Source: Labyrinthula sp. Ha
Taxonomy: Eukaryota; Sar; Bigyra; Labyrinthulida; Labyrinthulaceae
Length of the DNA stretch: 64,000 nucleotides
Assembly (NCBI GenBank): GCA_015227615.1
Contig: JAALGZ010000028.1
Coordinates: forward strand, 468,532-532,531
Reading direction: 5' to 3'
Shown here: positions 21,717 to 34,149 of the stretch, piece by piece
Layout of the letters: each line of letters begins with the position of its first letter
Numbering within the stretch: position 1 is the first letter of the stretch
Notes under the pieces: generated by a model
The model's input: the letters and a program-made list of their open reading frames with translations, nothing else
Told to the model about the DNA's origin: nothing
Databases searched by the model: none
Position numbers and translations under genes: made by a program

Positions 21717-22910
21717 ATGCAAAAAAAGTTACCTTTAGGTCAAGAGCAGGAAGATTATTTGCACCAGAGAATAGATCATATGTTGAAGACAGGAATTATC
21801 CTTCTGAATAAAAGTTTAACAACTGCTATGTCATTGTCGGTAATTCCTAAAAAGAGACCGAAAAGGTTTAGGCTAGTTGTAGGTTCTAGACCATTGAACC
21901 GTCTAATCCAGAAGGCTGATAATATGCTTCCGAGAATTGAACTTTAGCTACACAGAGTTATAGAAAACGGGTGGTTTTCTGGTTTTGATTTACTTAGTGG
22001 GTTTAATTATCTGGCTTGTGAAAACAAGCAGCAGAATATTTTACTTTTACAACCCCTCCTAGAGGATGGTTTATTCTTTTTTAGGAGTGCCTCACGGTTG
22101 ATGCAATACAGCTATTTATTTTCAATGCATCAGATTGGTGAGGTGTCTAAGCCAATAGGGCTATGGCCACGTAAAGTTCTACAGTGGGCCGATGACTCCG
22201 TAATCATGGGGGATACTGTAGACGAGCTTTATAATAACTTAGAAAAAATTTTAAATCAGAGTAGAAGCAGAAAATTACATTTGCTTATTGATAAGTTCGA
22301 ATCAGTAGCGATTAGTTTAACATTTTGTGGTGGAAGTTTTGATGCAGACGGTTGGAAGTTTGATATTCAGTATTCATAGAGTTTATTGGGCAGATTTGAG
22401 CCTGTATATTTACACGATTTAGCTCGGTTGATTTACACAGCGAACTTTATTTCTGAGACATCACCCGGATTTTCAAGATTAAAAAAAACTGTTATAGGTT
22501 CTCATGAAATAGGAGGAAAGATGAAGAATTTAGAGGGAAGGAAAATAAAAATCATGTGGGATGAAGATATGTATAAAGCCTATAAAGAGATGATGAAAGC
22601 TATTGAGCAAAGTATAAAGTGTTCAATAGGATATTATGACCCAGAGCAGATTTTATATTTTTTACAGATGCCAGCAATTATTTTTATGTATTTTATATAA
22701 CCCAGAGCGGAGAAGATGTGGATATTTTTGGTATATTTAAGTCAGAGCTTAGAGTGATTACTTTGAATTCAGGAAGTTTTAGTGGATCGCAACTCAGGTG
22801 GCTTATTTCATGTAAAGAGTGGTTTCCGGCTCTCATGGCTATTAAGAAGTACCCATTTTATCTAATATTTAATGCGAAGAAAAAATTCTTTTTACTGATA
22901 ATAAGAACTT
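21717..22910 (+). pseudogene. pol: T2 reverse transcriptase and RNase H remnants
   Basis: Broken frames show RT motifs in order: HMLKTGIIL, FRLVVGSRPLNRL, FSGFDLLSGFNYLA, and the catalytic QWADDSVI at about 22180-22205 with both Asp present. Thumb and connection follow (FDADGWKFDIQYS, DLARLIYTANF). Downstream pieces near 22700-22910 fall where RNase H should be but are hard to recognise. Confidence 0.65.
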
Positions 22911-23045
22911 AATGAATATTATCAATCATAAAGAAGTGAAGTTGAAGTCTCACGATTGACGTTTAAGTAGATAGACACTTGAATTTATGAAAATTAACCG
23001 TTGTGACTCTCTTTTAGGGGGGGGGTACAGAATTATACTAGCGGA

Positions 23046-24424
23046 TTGTTTATCCAGTTGGTTGAACCTAAATACAGATACGAGGTAGAAGAGTTACTAA
23101 TTCAACAAGCAATATTAGAAACTGGAGACAGAAATAAAGGGTTGGAGTCTTGGAACTATATAGATGAGATGCATGTATCTCCTCGAAACCCAGGAAGTTT
23201 AGATTTATCTGAAAAGAATCTTGAAATAGTGGACAAAATATTAGTGTAGATATTGAACCAGAGAGAAGATTCAGCCTTGAATAAAATAAAGATGAAAGAA
23301 GATAATATCTTCGTGCTGAAAACTGTAATACCATTGATCAAAATGCACACCCATTTTATTTTCAGTTATGCGTCTATAAAAAAAGGAAATGAATTTAACA
23401 AAACCAGATAATTGTTTTGAGAAGGATAACATAGAGTTGTTGAAGAAAGCAATTGATTTATTCCATAGACAATGTTTGCATTGCCAGTGTCCAAGTTTAG
23501 TGATCCGTCGACCATTATATGTGACAGCATGAGGAAGTAAAGCGGGGGGTTGCTTTCTGACTTTATATATATAAATACCAAAGAATGGGTACTAACCTTG
23601 GTTGATTCATTAACCAGGACTACTATTTTGCGGTATTGTGGCGAAGCCAATAGAGATAAACTGGCTGGCATTATTTTGGATTTGAATGCTCACTTTAAAC
23701 TTTTGCCGGTATTTACTTTCGTTATAAACAGAGGATCACAATTTACTTCTATAGTAGTTGAGAGGTTCTTATAACAATCTGGATGTCAACAAAAATTCAC
23801 TGATACTTAGCTGAGTCACACAGCTGGTGCAGTTCAGGTTTAGAATAAGAATGTCTTGAGACATCTGAGATCAATCGTGAGTGAATTTGATTTAGAAAAT
23901 TGAGAATGACTGGATGTACGTTCAATGCTACAAGCTTTTATGAATCAAAATCTTTTGCCGTGTTGAGGCACGAATTTAAGTCATTTAAAATCGATGATTG
24001 GTGTAAAAGATGGGAAGTTTCCACTAGGTGCAGTCTATAAAGAGATGGAGAAAAAAAGACTATAATAACTTTTAGAAAGTAGCACTAGATTTGAGGAAGA
24101 ACATTGAAGAGTTACAGTGAAAAAGCTAGTACATGTGGTTTAGAATATAGGATGTGGTATAATTTGAGAAGAAATAAAAACAAGAGCCTTAAGCCAATAT
24201 TCTTTGGAGAAGGTGAGTTAGTGTGGCTTTCAGAAAAGGAATCTGGGGAAGTGAGACGTGACAAGTTAATACCTAGAAAGTGTGGGCCGTACCAAGTTAC
24301 AAAATGCATAAGTAAACATTTATATGAGATCCAAGATGTAAATGGAAAGAAGAAGATAAGACATTCAATATTGTTAGCGCCTTTTGCACCTGCGGTGGTT
24401 TGCCAACTCCTGAAACTTCACTGA
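23046..24424 (+). pseudogene. pol: T2 integrase and GPY module remnants
   Basis: A Cys-rich CLHCQCPSL segment near 23475-23500 marks the end of the zinc-binding region. 23550-23774 carries the integrase core with LSDFIYINTKEWVLTLVDS (first Asp) and VINRGSQFTS where VTDNGSHF is expected, so the second catalytic Asp is lost. 24104-24424 has the GPY module (RKCGPYQVTKCISKHLYEI). The frame is broken several times. Confidence 0.6.
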
Positions 24425-24436
24425 TATATATATAGG

Positions 24437-24660
24437 ATGGATAAAGAAAAGTTGGAAATTAAAAAACTATCGGAGTTAGTAAAGGATGATAAACGGCAGT
24501 CGAAGTTTTTGTGTAGTTGAAAAGATTTTCAAAAAGTGACAATATTATTGAGCCAGCGTTGACTTTTTGGAAGATTTACCTTTTTTGGTGATTCAATTTT
24601 GTAGAGATAATCCATTCATTGAGACAGTGCAGTTAGTGATTTTTTACTGTTTATCCTAAC
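24437..24660 (+). pseudogene. T2 chromodomain remnant
   Basis: Combining frames, the order IKKLSELV...LCS..KDFQKV (or QKSDN)...FLEDLPFLVIQF resembles the chromodomains of T1 and T3 and follows the GPY module directly. At least one frameshift and one stop. Confidence 0.4.
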
Positions 24661-25148
24661 TCAGAATATTTTAAGCATATTGAAAAGCAAAGGAAGATTT
24701 TTGCTATTAATGAAGATGAGATAACAAGTTTTTGCGGAGAAGTTGATATAGGAAAAAGTAATCATTGATGTAAAAGGAATATGAAATAGATTGAATTGGT
24801 CTACCTTTGAGTTTCAGTCTTTGAGAATATGTATTATGAGTAGAGGGTTTGGAGATTTCAGGGAGTTGAAGAAGTTTGATCCGAGAAAAGTAAGCAGCAT
24901 ATTTACACTCGCCTTCAGAGACCTGTGGGAAAATGGAGTTAAAATGTTTACCATAGATTACATTTAGATTTAATGCAGTTGAAAAGAGATAATACTAGAT
25001 TTAGATGTAATTTTTATTTTCTCCAAAAGAAACTCATGAAGGAAAATCTAAAAATATTTTGGAATTGTGAATTTAAATGAAGATATAAGAAGTCAATTGA
25101 AAAAAAAAACAAAAGAAGCTTGGAAAAAGATTTTTAGAGGTACATGAA

Positions 25149-26038
25149 ATGACTTTTAGTGAAGAAGTTGAAAAGTTATTTCGAAAATTAAATAGAGATA
25201 AAGCAAATTCATGGAAAGTAGTTCCAAGATGTAATGGTAAGAAAGATGAGTTCAGGCAACATCTTAAGTTGTTTTGGGCTGATTTAAAGAAAAGAGAAAA
25301 GGAAGTAGAAGATGAACTATGTAAAGCTAGTTTTATCATGACAAAAATAAACAAATTTGCTGTTGCGGACGAAAATTGTGTATTTACAGACAGTGGAACT
25401 AATAATTTAATTGAGGAGGAAAATAGGAAGTTGAATTTTATTGGTTATTTATGGAAGGTACCAGAGGATGCAGATTATCTTAATGGAAGAGTGCGAGATT
25501 TTTATTAAGTGTTGAGGATCCGTATGATGTTATTGTAGCGGACCCACCATGGGAAACATTTTCAGATTATCCAGTATGGGGTCCTGCTGTAGATTACAGA
25601 GTAATGACAGATTCTAAAATAGCGGTGTTGAATCTAAGACCGGTGATGAATAAAGGTATGGTTTCTGTTTGGATTATTAGAAGAAAATAACAAGCAGTGG
25701 ACCATATGTTTACCTTGAATAACATTAGAAACTTGGGCCGTGTTGTTTGCGTAAAGACTGATGGAAAGAATAAGGTTGTTTCGACGCTTGGCAATGTTAC
25801 TATGTGGTGTACAGAAGAATTCCTTATTGATATTTATGGCTTGTTTCTTAGCAAGTTAAAACGTCGTACATTTGGCAAAGAAATATTATATGGAAAATGA
25901 AATCAAAATACTCAAAAACCTGATGAATTTTACAAGTTAATTGAAGAAGATTTTGAACAAGGCACTAGGATGTTAGAAATATTTGGGAGGAAGAACAATT
26001 CGAAGTCAAATTGGATGGTTGTAGGCGATGAACTTTAA
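25149..26038 (+). pseudogene. T2 MT-A70 methyltransferase with intact DPPW
   Basis: 25149-25508 (119 aa) is a charged region equivalent to the part upstream of the methyltransferase in T1 and T3. After a frameshift, VIVADPPWETF (D at 25541) gives an intact DPPW catalytic motif. It is followed by MVSVWIIR, VVCVKTDG, and QKPDEFYKLIEEDFEQGTRMLEIFGRKNNSKSNW at about 25912-26020, a clear MT-A70 C-terminus. Stops at about 25688 and 25898 break it. The catalytic motif is retained although much of the element is degenerate. Confidence 0.7.
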
Positions 26039-26064
26039 CTACTTTAGCTGAAAGGGCGGTGTAG

Positions 26065-26601
26065 TGTTATGATAAACTTTCAGCTCGTAGAGGTGTTATA
26101 GAGTGTTATAAAACGATATAAAACATTCTTGAAAGTTTTTAAGAAATTTCAGGTTGTAGTCTTAGTTTTCGGTGCGATATTGTATTTTTGATTCTCAGAA
26201 TGATGTGATATACGTGATGTCCGATGTAAAATTTTCCGGGGTTTTAATGTGGGAATTTTTGCATTAACGTAATATTTGAGATTATGCAAACCTTGATTTC
26301 CAATACCTAGTTTCAATAATTTGCGAGATATGGAATATATTTGTCATATCAAGGGAAATTTTTACCTATAAATAACGGAGCTTATTGGAAACAGTGGATT
26401 TGGATAATAGTGTTATTGGAAAACCAACGCTATTCCAACAACTTTGATATAGGTACAATAGTTTTTTGTTAACCGTCTAGATATAAAGAAAAAAAAATTT
26501 GAAACTTACAACAAGTTTTTTTCAAGGAAGAATAAAAAGAACCTGTCAGATTTTTGGAACGTCTTAAAGCGGATTAATTAAATTTAGATGACAAACTCAA
26601 T
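26065..26601 (+). repeat. T2 3' LTR
   Basis: Partner of 19132-19667; TATAAATA at 26367-26374. Starts directly after the polypurine-like stretch. Confidence 0.8.
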
Positions 26602-26741
26602 ATAAGATATATGTGGAATTATTTCGTTTTGTGCAAAGTGATTAACAGTATCCTTAAAAATTTGTTCTTCTTCTACAAGATATTGAAGAGGAAGTGGTGA
26701 AAAACTAAATCTACGTAGATGATTTAATGATGTTTTGATTT

Positions 26742-27130
26742 TTGATGATGGGAAACATTCTTTTTTTTTATTACTTTATGTTTCAAAATTTATTAACGAA
26801 ATATATATCGAATCTTATTGGGTTTTCACGAGATATGAGACCAAAAAATAATTATCTCAAAAATATTTTGGAATACTTTTATAACATATCGATAGATATC
26901 GCTATATCAACAACAAACCAAAAAAAAATAATGGCGAGAAAAGAAAATCAAAGAGCAAGTTTAACAACAGATGAAAATTTGATTGTAGGTGCAGTTGGTG
27001 GAATATTAGAAACAGCACTTTTAATGCTAATCATAACATATAAATTTTGTAAACAAGAAGAACGTCCTTATCAAAAATTTCCTAGGATGTATAAAGGAGT
27101 TGGCATATAAGCAGGATATGTTGCATGTCA
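26742..27130 (+). pseudogene. Possible mitochondrial-carrier (SLC25-like) fragment
   Basis: An ORF to TAA at 27110, followed in the same frame by AGYVACQHIDLAA. The segment VGAVGGILETALLMLIITYKFCKQEERPYQKFPRMYKGVG resembles one repeat of the mitochondrial carrier family: helix with GG-x-x-E, then P/x-x-x-K, acidic residues and Y-K-G. The signature Pro is not obvious and only one of six helices is covered. Treat it as a fragment of uncertain identity; it could also be a chance ORF in the T2 flank. Confidence 0.3.
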
Positions 27131-27770
27131 ACATATTGACCTTGCAGCTTAATTTCTATCCTCCACTCGTGAAAGGTTCACACGAATATATTTGCTGTTA
27201 TATAAGTTATCATACACCTATTCGTCTACCTTATGCAATAGGCCTAGTACATACCTAAGTGTGTAATCCCATGTAATATAGTTCTAATACCGGTTTGCAA
27301 TATCATAGTCTTTAAAACTATGTCGAACTTAGTCGTTAATATCAAAACCAACAAGTCTCAGAAAATAATATACTAAAGACATTATTCGAATAACTTAAGT
27401 ATCTGGACGTGATGCGAATATTAAGCAAGAGAACTTGACATACAAGCATTGTGAACCAATAAGAAACTAATTCTCCCAAAAAATCAGACTGATGCATTAC
27501 CAATAGTTCAAGGAACAAAAAGAACGGAGCTGTCCCAAATCTAATATAAAGCGAACGTGGACAGACAGAATCTACACCCACTAATCCATGAATGATACGT
27601 ACTTATGCACAAGTATATGGTGGCGAGCTTTTTCCCCTGCGGCTTTGGACAGAGTAATCGTATTCTGAGAGAGAGAGAGAGAAACTTTATGAAGAATATA
27701 AGAACATATCGAGTCGAGGGAGCTTGTCCTTACAGAAAGGCAGTCTGCAGTTCTAGAGAAGGAGAAAAGA

Positions 27771-28440
27771 ATGAACAAACAATTAGAAGAAGTAGAAAGA
27801 TCTGCATTATCTGGTAATAATAATTCGCAATTGGAAGAATCTAACAGGTTTTATTATCCGCAGAATAAAGACACACATCAAGACGGGAATAGTCCAGTAA
27901 GTTTGGCAGGTGTTATTGAAGTCAAACCTGCAAATTTCGACGATCATTTATCTAATTCTTCTATTAGGAATAACGTTTTGGGCTCATTTTATACACCTTG
28001 GTAAGAAACTGGAAGCCGATACGTTGACAAGAAGGTGAAGAATAGCACATATAACTTTCCAATCTACAAATGGCCACAGAAGACTCACTCTAATATAGGT
28101 ATCCGCTTATTCAGATGCTATTTCCTCATAAGTTAAAGATTATTATTGGTGATAAAATCGAAGCATTCTTATATAATTCCTAAAATTTAGCAAGAAATGT
28201 TGCAGGAATCAGTTTAGAATCACTTTTAACTAGAGGAATTTATAAAGCTTTATATCAAAGAGGAGTGGATATATCTAATAGAAGAGTTATCTTCAGCTAC
28301 TTGCAAAAATACCTGGAGAAACATAGAAAATACTAACGCGGACAATACCTAGGAAATTTTAAAAAATGTCTCTTGGCCTGTCGGAAAACTTAAAGCTGTA
28401 GACTAAGCTTATTTATTCTTTGACGATGTTTAAAAAGGTT
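27771..28440 (+). pseudogene. gag: T4 Gag-like region
   Basis: 27771-28004 encodes a Glu/Asn/Ser-rich 77-aa N-terminus ending GSFYTPW, then broken frames to about 28440. Identified mainly by position 5' of a protease/RT series. Confidence 0.35.
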
Positions 28441-28839
28441 TTAAATACATGAACACTGCGGAAATGAAGAATAATAGAGAATATTCGCAATATTGTATTC
28501 AAGAAGATCTCTAGGGAGATTGATTCAACTTACAAAAGGTTTCAATTTAATACTGTATATATGGATTTAGAGGCACTCAACATTCTTTTAAGTGAAAAGA
28601 TATTTTATTTTAAATACAACAACTCCGAAAGTTAAGAAGGGAAACAAAGATTATGAAGAGCAGAATCAAGCTTGGGCATATCCAACACTCAGAAACTAGA
28701 GAGGAAAAACCAGAACAAGTTCAATCATTTTGTGAAATATAACCATCTAGCTAGAATTTTCCCACATTATTCATATTAAGAGCGTTGGTAACACTGCTAG
28801 AAGAATTAAGTTGATGATGATGATGCATAAAGTTGACAG

Positions 28840-29240
28840 AAACTATGTCATTGTTAAAGGGCTCGTAGCTACCGGAGCCGATTAAAACGTTTCTAGTGTT
28901 GAAACTATCCAACGTTACATTCTTAGTGAGGAAAAATCAAAATTTGTAAAGGAACTTAAATTCTTGGACAAAAAGCGTTACTCAATCGACAATGTTTTAA
29001 TTGCTAAAGTTATATTAATACAGAAAGATCTTGAATTGACCTTAAGCAAACAAATTTTTTCTGTGTTCGATCTCCTTTATGGGAAGATATCAACATTGGA
29101 GAGAGAACGCTAAGAAGATTTGGTTTTGAGATAGATATTAGCAAAACTCCAAAAGCAGAAAAAAATTGCATAGGAATTAGGCAAGGGGGTATTAACTCTG
29201 GGGCCAAAGACTGATAAATCTAATCTTTCGCGACAAAGAA
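28840..29240 (+). pseudogene. T4 retropepsin remnant
   Basis: VIVKGLVATGAD followed by a stop and NVSSVETIQRYIL at about 28850-28930 resembles the L-x-D-T-G-A-D active site of retropepsins, with the catalytic Asp changed to Ala. Located upstream of RT, the canonical place. Confidence 0.45.
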
Positions 29241-29939
29241 ACTTCCTACCAGACAACTTAAAATTTTAATCGTTCACGATGCTTCAGTTTTAGAGCCTAA
29301 GGATACCAATTTTATCAGAGAAATTCAATATTACATATTTATAACTTTGCTTGTCAAGCGTCATCATTGGATGGATATATTTATAGTTTTTGTATAAACT
29401 GCATTTTATTTAGGAGAGTCAATAAATTTTGTGAACCAAACGCAGCCATCTAGCTGATTTCAAGGATCTCATTATAAATTTTATTCTTTCAGGTACTTAA
29501 TATTTTACAACGAGCAGCACCGAGCCATAGATCTACACCAGCAGAGGAATAACAATGTTCCACGGTTGCAAACATATGCAGACAGGTATTTGATCAAGGT
29601 TTTCCAGGATTTATTACAGGGATCAGAATATAATATTGAGGTTTACGATGCTAACTTTTCAAGAACTACAGATAAACACTCTTTCACTAAAATCATAGTT
29701 TTTTTTATCAATGACATCCCATCGGAGCAGGTGACATCTACAAACTTTGGGCACCTAGACGATGTATCAGTTGGTAAAGTGATACCACATATTCTAGTCT
29801 CCAACATGGTTGATAATATACCTGAGTAATTCAACGAGGTAGGGATTGGAGAAGGAAACATTGAGAAAACCAGGAAATTCAGATTTTAGAACAGATAATC
29901 TTAACTAAGGTTGACGCTTCTAAATTTGATTTAGATCAA

Positions 29940-30780
29940 GAATCAAAAATAAAACTTCTCGTGAGAAAATATATAACTACCTGGGAAGTTAAGCAATTGA
30001 ATACTAGGATTTCATCATTAATTCCTATCCAAGTAGCTCTGAAGGATGGTTGCCATATTTTAAGAAGTGATGGATATCATCAAGCCCCTGAAGAGTAGGA
30101 GTTTTTAGAGTGTAAATTTACTGCTTCAGCAAGCGCTAGAATTGTAGAACAAGATAAAAATCCGGTTAGGCGTCACCCGATATTTGTTGTACCAAAAAAA
30201 TAGACCCGCCTCCCAACTGGAATAATTATAGTTCACAGGAAAAACAAAAATGGAAAGACAATAACCTGTTGAATAGATTCAGGATGGTCACAAACATGCT
30301 AAAGTTAAATAAAATAGCAGTTCCAACGGCGCTTAGCTTACCTAACCTTGAAATATAGTTTTTATCTATCAATAATTCTATATTATATTTGATGTTGGAT
30401 ACTTTAAGTGGCTTTGATTTTCTACCCACTGAAGAAACTTTTAGAGATATTTTTACTTTAGTTACACGTCATCAAGCTTGGAGAATGCGAGAATCGCCAA
30501 TGGGTTGGTGTAACACACCAGCCTTATTTTTCGATGGGATTATCAATAAAATACTAGATGATGAAGACGCTCGTTTTTTTCCAAGCGGAGAATAACGGTG
30601 TAGTCGCCTGGTTAGAAGATATATTAATAAATTATCAAACATTAAAAGGATGATCTATATTTTAGAAACTTTATTACAAAGAGCGATGGCTAAAAGAGTT
30701 CGCTTCAAGTTAAGAAAACGTAGATTTGGGGAGAAGAATACTATCTTGTGCGGTTGTGAGGTAAAAAAAGACTAAGAAAC
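29940..30780 (+). pseudogene. pol: T4 reverse transcriptase remnant
   Basis: RT motifs in several frames: NPVRRHPIFVVPKK (about 30160), MLDTLSGFDFLP (30389 on), MGWCNTPALFFDGIINKILDDED (about 30500-30570), and VAWLEDILI (about 30603), where the second catalytic Asp position has changed relative to WIDD. Multiple stops. Confidence 0.65.
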
Positions 30781-31076
30781 TTCAGTACTATATTTTTCAA
30801 GAAGATTTTAGACATGTCCCGACCAGAATACAGACGCCAGGCTGCACAGTTGGTGTATTTAGCCAACTTGATGATACCAAATATTTCATATTTAGAAGAT
30901 TTGCGCAAACTTTTTTTCAGATTTTGCAAACTTAGATGGTAAAAAATTGGCTCAGGTTGAAAAAGAAATTGTTACTCGGACAGAAAAACTTGATGATGTG
31001 TATTTTAAGCTGAAACGGGCTTCATTGAAATTTTCAAAAAGATTCCTATCAAACTTATGATTTTAAGAATCCTCTT

Positions 31077-31500
31077 TTGTTGTTCACGGACTCATCGGTC
31101 GACACATGGTCTTTATCTTTATTCCAAGACAAAGCTGAGAATGTTAATAATGATGTCCGAGCATTGAAGCCCAAGCCTTTAATGTTTATAAGTGGATGTT
31201 TTTCTACTATGAACCTAGATTGCATATCGCGTCAGAGGAGTTGTACCAATCGGATACGCATTTGAGTTCATTGGGTTCATGCTTCGTATTTATGCTGTCG
31301 GCATTTTTGTTTATACTGATCATAAAGCTTTGTTATCAATCGTCAAGATAAAGGAGAATGAAAAACACATTTATTAGGATCGCATCTACAGGTGAATCTT
31401 GCGTTTACAAGCTGTTGACATGGTTATTTTTCATATTTCCAGCCGTGACAACTTTTCCCTGGTCTGCTTACTCGTTGGGGGAATGATCAGAGTTTAAAAG
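31077..31500 (+). pseudogene. pol: T4 RNase H remnant
   Basis: LFTDSSVDTWSLSLF (31080 on) and FVYTDHKALLSIVK (about 31310-31350) are the two Asp-containing RNase H motifs. They are followed by LLTRWG-like residues near 31465, the typical Ty3 RNase H-integrase junction. Confidence 0.6.
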
Positions 31501-32094
31501 TTGCCAGATATTCTATGCATTCTAATGATGAAGATAATTTTAGAAACAACAAGACTGATTTATATCATTATATTGAAGAAGAAAATGAGATGTAACCCTT
31601 TGATTACAATGAAACCTTATTAAACTCTCAATAACATGAAGTTGGGCTCTATGATGGGACATATTACACCCATGAATATAAGTATGAGACGTTAGAGGTT
31701 AGAAATATAATTGAATTTGATTCAGAAAGAGGAAAGAAAAGACAGCAAATTTACATTTCAACAATGTTTTAGAAGCCTCAGTTAATTCAACTTCAGATGA
31801 ACTAAGAGATGATATTTTCAAGGAGCATATCTCTTTTCTATCATCTTTTTACCCGAATGGCAAGTGGGAGAGTATAAATCTCAAAAAGATCAAGAAGCAT
31901 CAAAATATACTTTTAGTTGAATTCAAAAATAAATGTGATTACAATAATTACATGTTATATTTTACAAAAAAAGGGTTTATAATCGTATTTTGTTGTTGAA
32001 ATATATAGTAACAAACCACATTGTTAGATGCCATCCAAGCAAAAGAGCTGAGTTATAATATCTTGTTACTGTTTTCTTAGAAGGAATTAACAAA

Positions 32095-32646
32095 ATGGAT
32101 TTAAAGGCTTTATTAGTTTCATTAAGATGTAAATATTTACATTTTCAACGTGTTTCAAGCATTTTAAAAAGACCATTACACTTGACCAAATTAGGTTCTC
32201 AATCACGAGAATTATTGGGAGCTGACTATCTATATATTAACTCTATTGGGTATATACTTAGAATTTTTGATTCTTTTACAAGAAAAGTTCAAATGGCTTA
32301 TGAAGAAGTTCCAATTACCCAGGGTATGACATTTGCTTTAGAAAAATTGAGAGTAGATTTTGGTTTTACAAAAGTTTTTACTATTGTTACCGACAACGGT
32401 TCTCATTTCTTCAACTCTTTACTAAACGAGCTCGCTAAGAAGATAGGATTTGAGCAGTATTTTACCGTAGCCTATAGTCTGTGGACTAATGGCTCAACGG
32501 AGGTCTTAAATTTTTTGATTTTGCGATACATTAGGTCTCTGGTCTCTCAATTTGGCTTACACGAGAGCGAATGTTCACATTTAATACCGCTGATCACTTA
32601 TATTTTAAATAACAAAGAGATACCTTCAAGAGGGGAAAACAGATAA
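32095..32646 (+). pseudogene. pol: T4 integrase core
   Basis: An open stretch of 183 codons with all three DDE positions intact: Asp in LGADYLYIN, Asp in VTDNGSHFFN and Glu in NGSTEVLN. The zinc-binding part lies upstream in other frames. The frame is lost at 32644. Confidence 0.7.
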
Positions 32647-32929
32647 TGAACTTTTTTCCTTAAATCAATGGTAACTTTATTTTAAAAAGACTTAGATTTT
32701 TATAGTATCCACATTAAGAATAAATTATTTTCTCCTACAAATCTTAAAGATCTTATTTCAGAGGTTAAAAATATAGAATCAGTTTTATCAGACCTTCAAC
32801 AAACGGTTTATACAGTTAAAAACTTTAAAACAGGGCTACGAAGTCAAGCAAAAAAAACAAATCTTATGGTTTATTTGTTATTTGCGCCCCATGAGATTAT
32901 GTTTCAGTTGCTGAAGAAGGAACACAAAA

Positions 32930-33268
32930 TGCGAATGAAAAAAAAACAAAACTAGCATGGCTAGGCCCTTACCGAGTGGTCGAAGTTATCTCTACCAGTA
33001 TATATTAAGTAGGGTCAATCACTGGTAAGTTGCGCATAGTTCATGGCTCTCACATGTGGTTCTATTCACATCAAAAACCTCTTGGAGGAGAAAACTCAAA
33101 TCGCTTTTTGTACAGAATTTAGCAGCATTAGAAGTAGAGAAGAATTTAGACATTAAAACGGTTGGAGGAAGAAACCCACACTACAAATTTAAGTTAAGAT
33201 GGTTGGGATTTACTTCTAGGTCTGATACATGGGAGCATCTTACTATTTTATATCAATATATTCTATAA
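32930..33268 (+). pseudogene. T4 GPY module and chromodomain
   Basis: KLAWLGPYRVVEVI at about 32950 is the GPY motif, followed by KLRIVHGSHMWF. 33056-33268 then encodes VEKNLDIKTVGGRNPHYKF with KLRWLGFTSRSDTWEHL, a chromodomain whose aromatic residues (W-L-G-F...S-D-T-W-E) are present. Confidence 0.65.
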
Positions 33269-33439
33269 TGGCAAGACATTTTATTGAGAATTCAATATAC
33301 GATGAAGATTTTAACGTTCATCTACTTATCTTATTAACATTGATAAAAAGAAATATCAAAAGAAACATAATTGTATTCTACTTTTGAACAGAATATCAGA
33401 GATTAGTTTTTACAAAATAGAAAACTATGAATTAATACC

Positions 33440-33660
33440 AACCGACAGCACTTTAGGTTGGTTTCCTCAAGAAAAAGGAATATTGAATGCTCTTTACATA
33501 AAGTTTGGTGCAGGTAATTATTCAGAATATAATACTTTGCATTCTTTAACTTTTTGTAGTTGACAACAGCTTTCAACTCAAATTCTAAAGTGTATGAATG
33601 TTTAGTCTATTGGTACTTTTAATTTATTAAGATGTGATTTATTAATAACAAAAAAGTTCT
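33440..33660 (+). pseudogene. T4 SANT/Myb-like domain
   Basis: LGWFPQEKGILNALYIKFG followed by AGNYSEYNTLHSLTFCS, a stop, QQLSTQILKC and SIGTFNLLRCD aligns along its length with the SANT-like segment after the chromodomain of T1 (GW..AEKIVFEKL..KFGIGNWKEI...SIGVYRILK). Two TGA/TAG stops interrupt it. Confidence 0.5.
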
Positions 33661-34149
33661 TTAAGGATCATTTTGGGATATTTTCATTCCATGTAAACCT
33701 TTTGGACATTTTAATTCTTACGCTGAAAAGCTCAAATGATTAAACTTTTTAAAAGCGAAAATTATTACGAAGTTCGATCTTTCTGAAGTGGAAATTATTT
33801 ATTTTAGACATCTCGAAGATCTAAGGTACATTCGCTTACTATAAGAGAAATTTTCTATACCAGCTTCAGGAAGTTTTTAGCGGTACATAAAATCACCTCA
33901 TTGAAGACATTAAAGAAGACGAGGTTGATATACAGAAAAGACGTAGCAGATGTTTCCCCTTCCTGCAAAGATATTTTATATTCATTTGTCTAGTTTATTC
34001 GAAGTGAGATTGCTGTCTGGCATATTTTATCTCAATTATATTCTACTGTTCAATCCATGGAAACTATTTCTAACCTTATTTTCAAAACAATGAAGTAGAA
34101 ACATTCAATTCTGAATCAGGATCTCTTTAATTTACCATCTTTTCTCGTG

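Larger units (their letters stand above)
19132..26601 (+). mobile_element. Ty3-type LTR retrotransposon T2 with MT-A70 methyltransferase, decayed
   Basis: Two LTRs of about 537 bp (19132-19667 and 26065-26601) start TGTTA(C/T)GATAA and end near CAAT. They are clearly more diverged from each other than the T1 pair. Order: Gag, protease-like region upstream of RT, RT, RNase H, integrase, GPY module, chromodomain remnant, methyltransferase. AAAGGGCGGTG (26051-26061) precedes the 3' LTR as a polypurine tract. Flanking 5-mers (TGAAG and ATAAG) match only partly. Stops and frameshifts occur throughout. Confidence 0.8.
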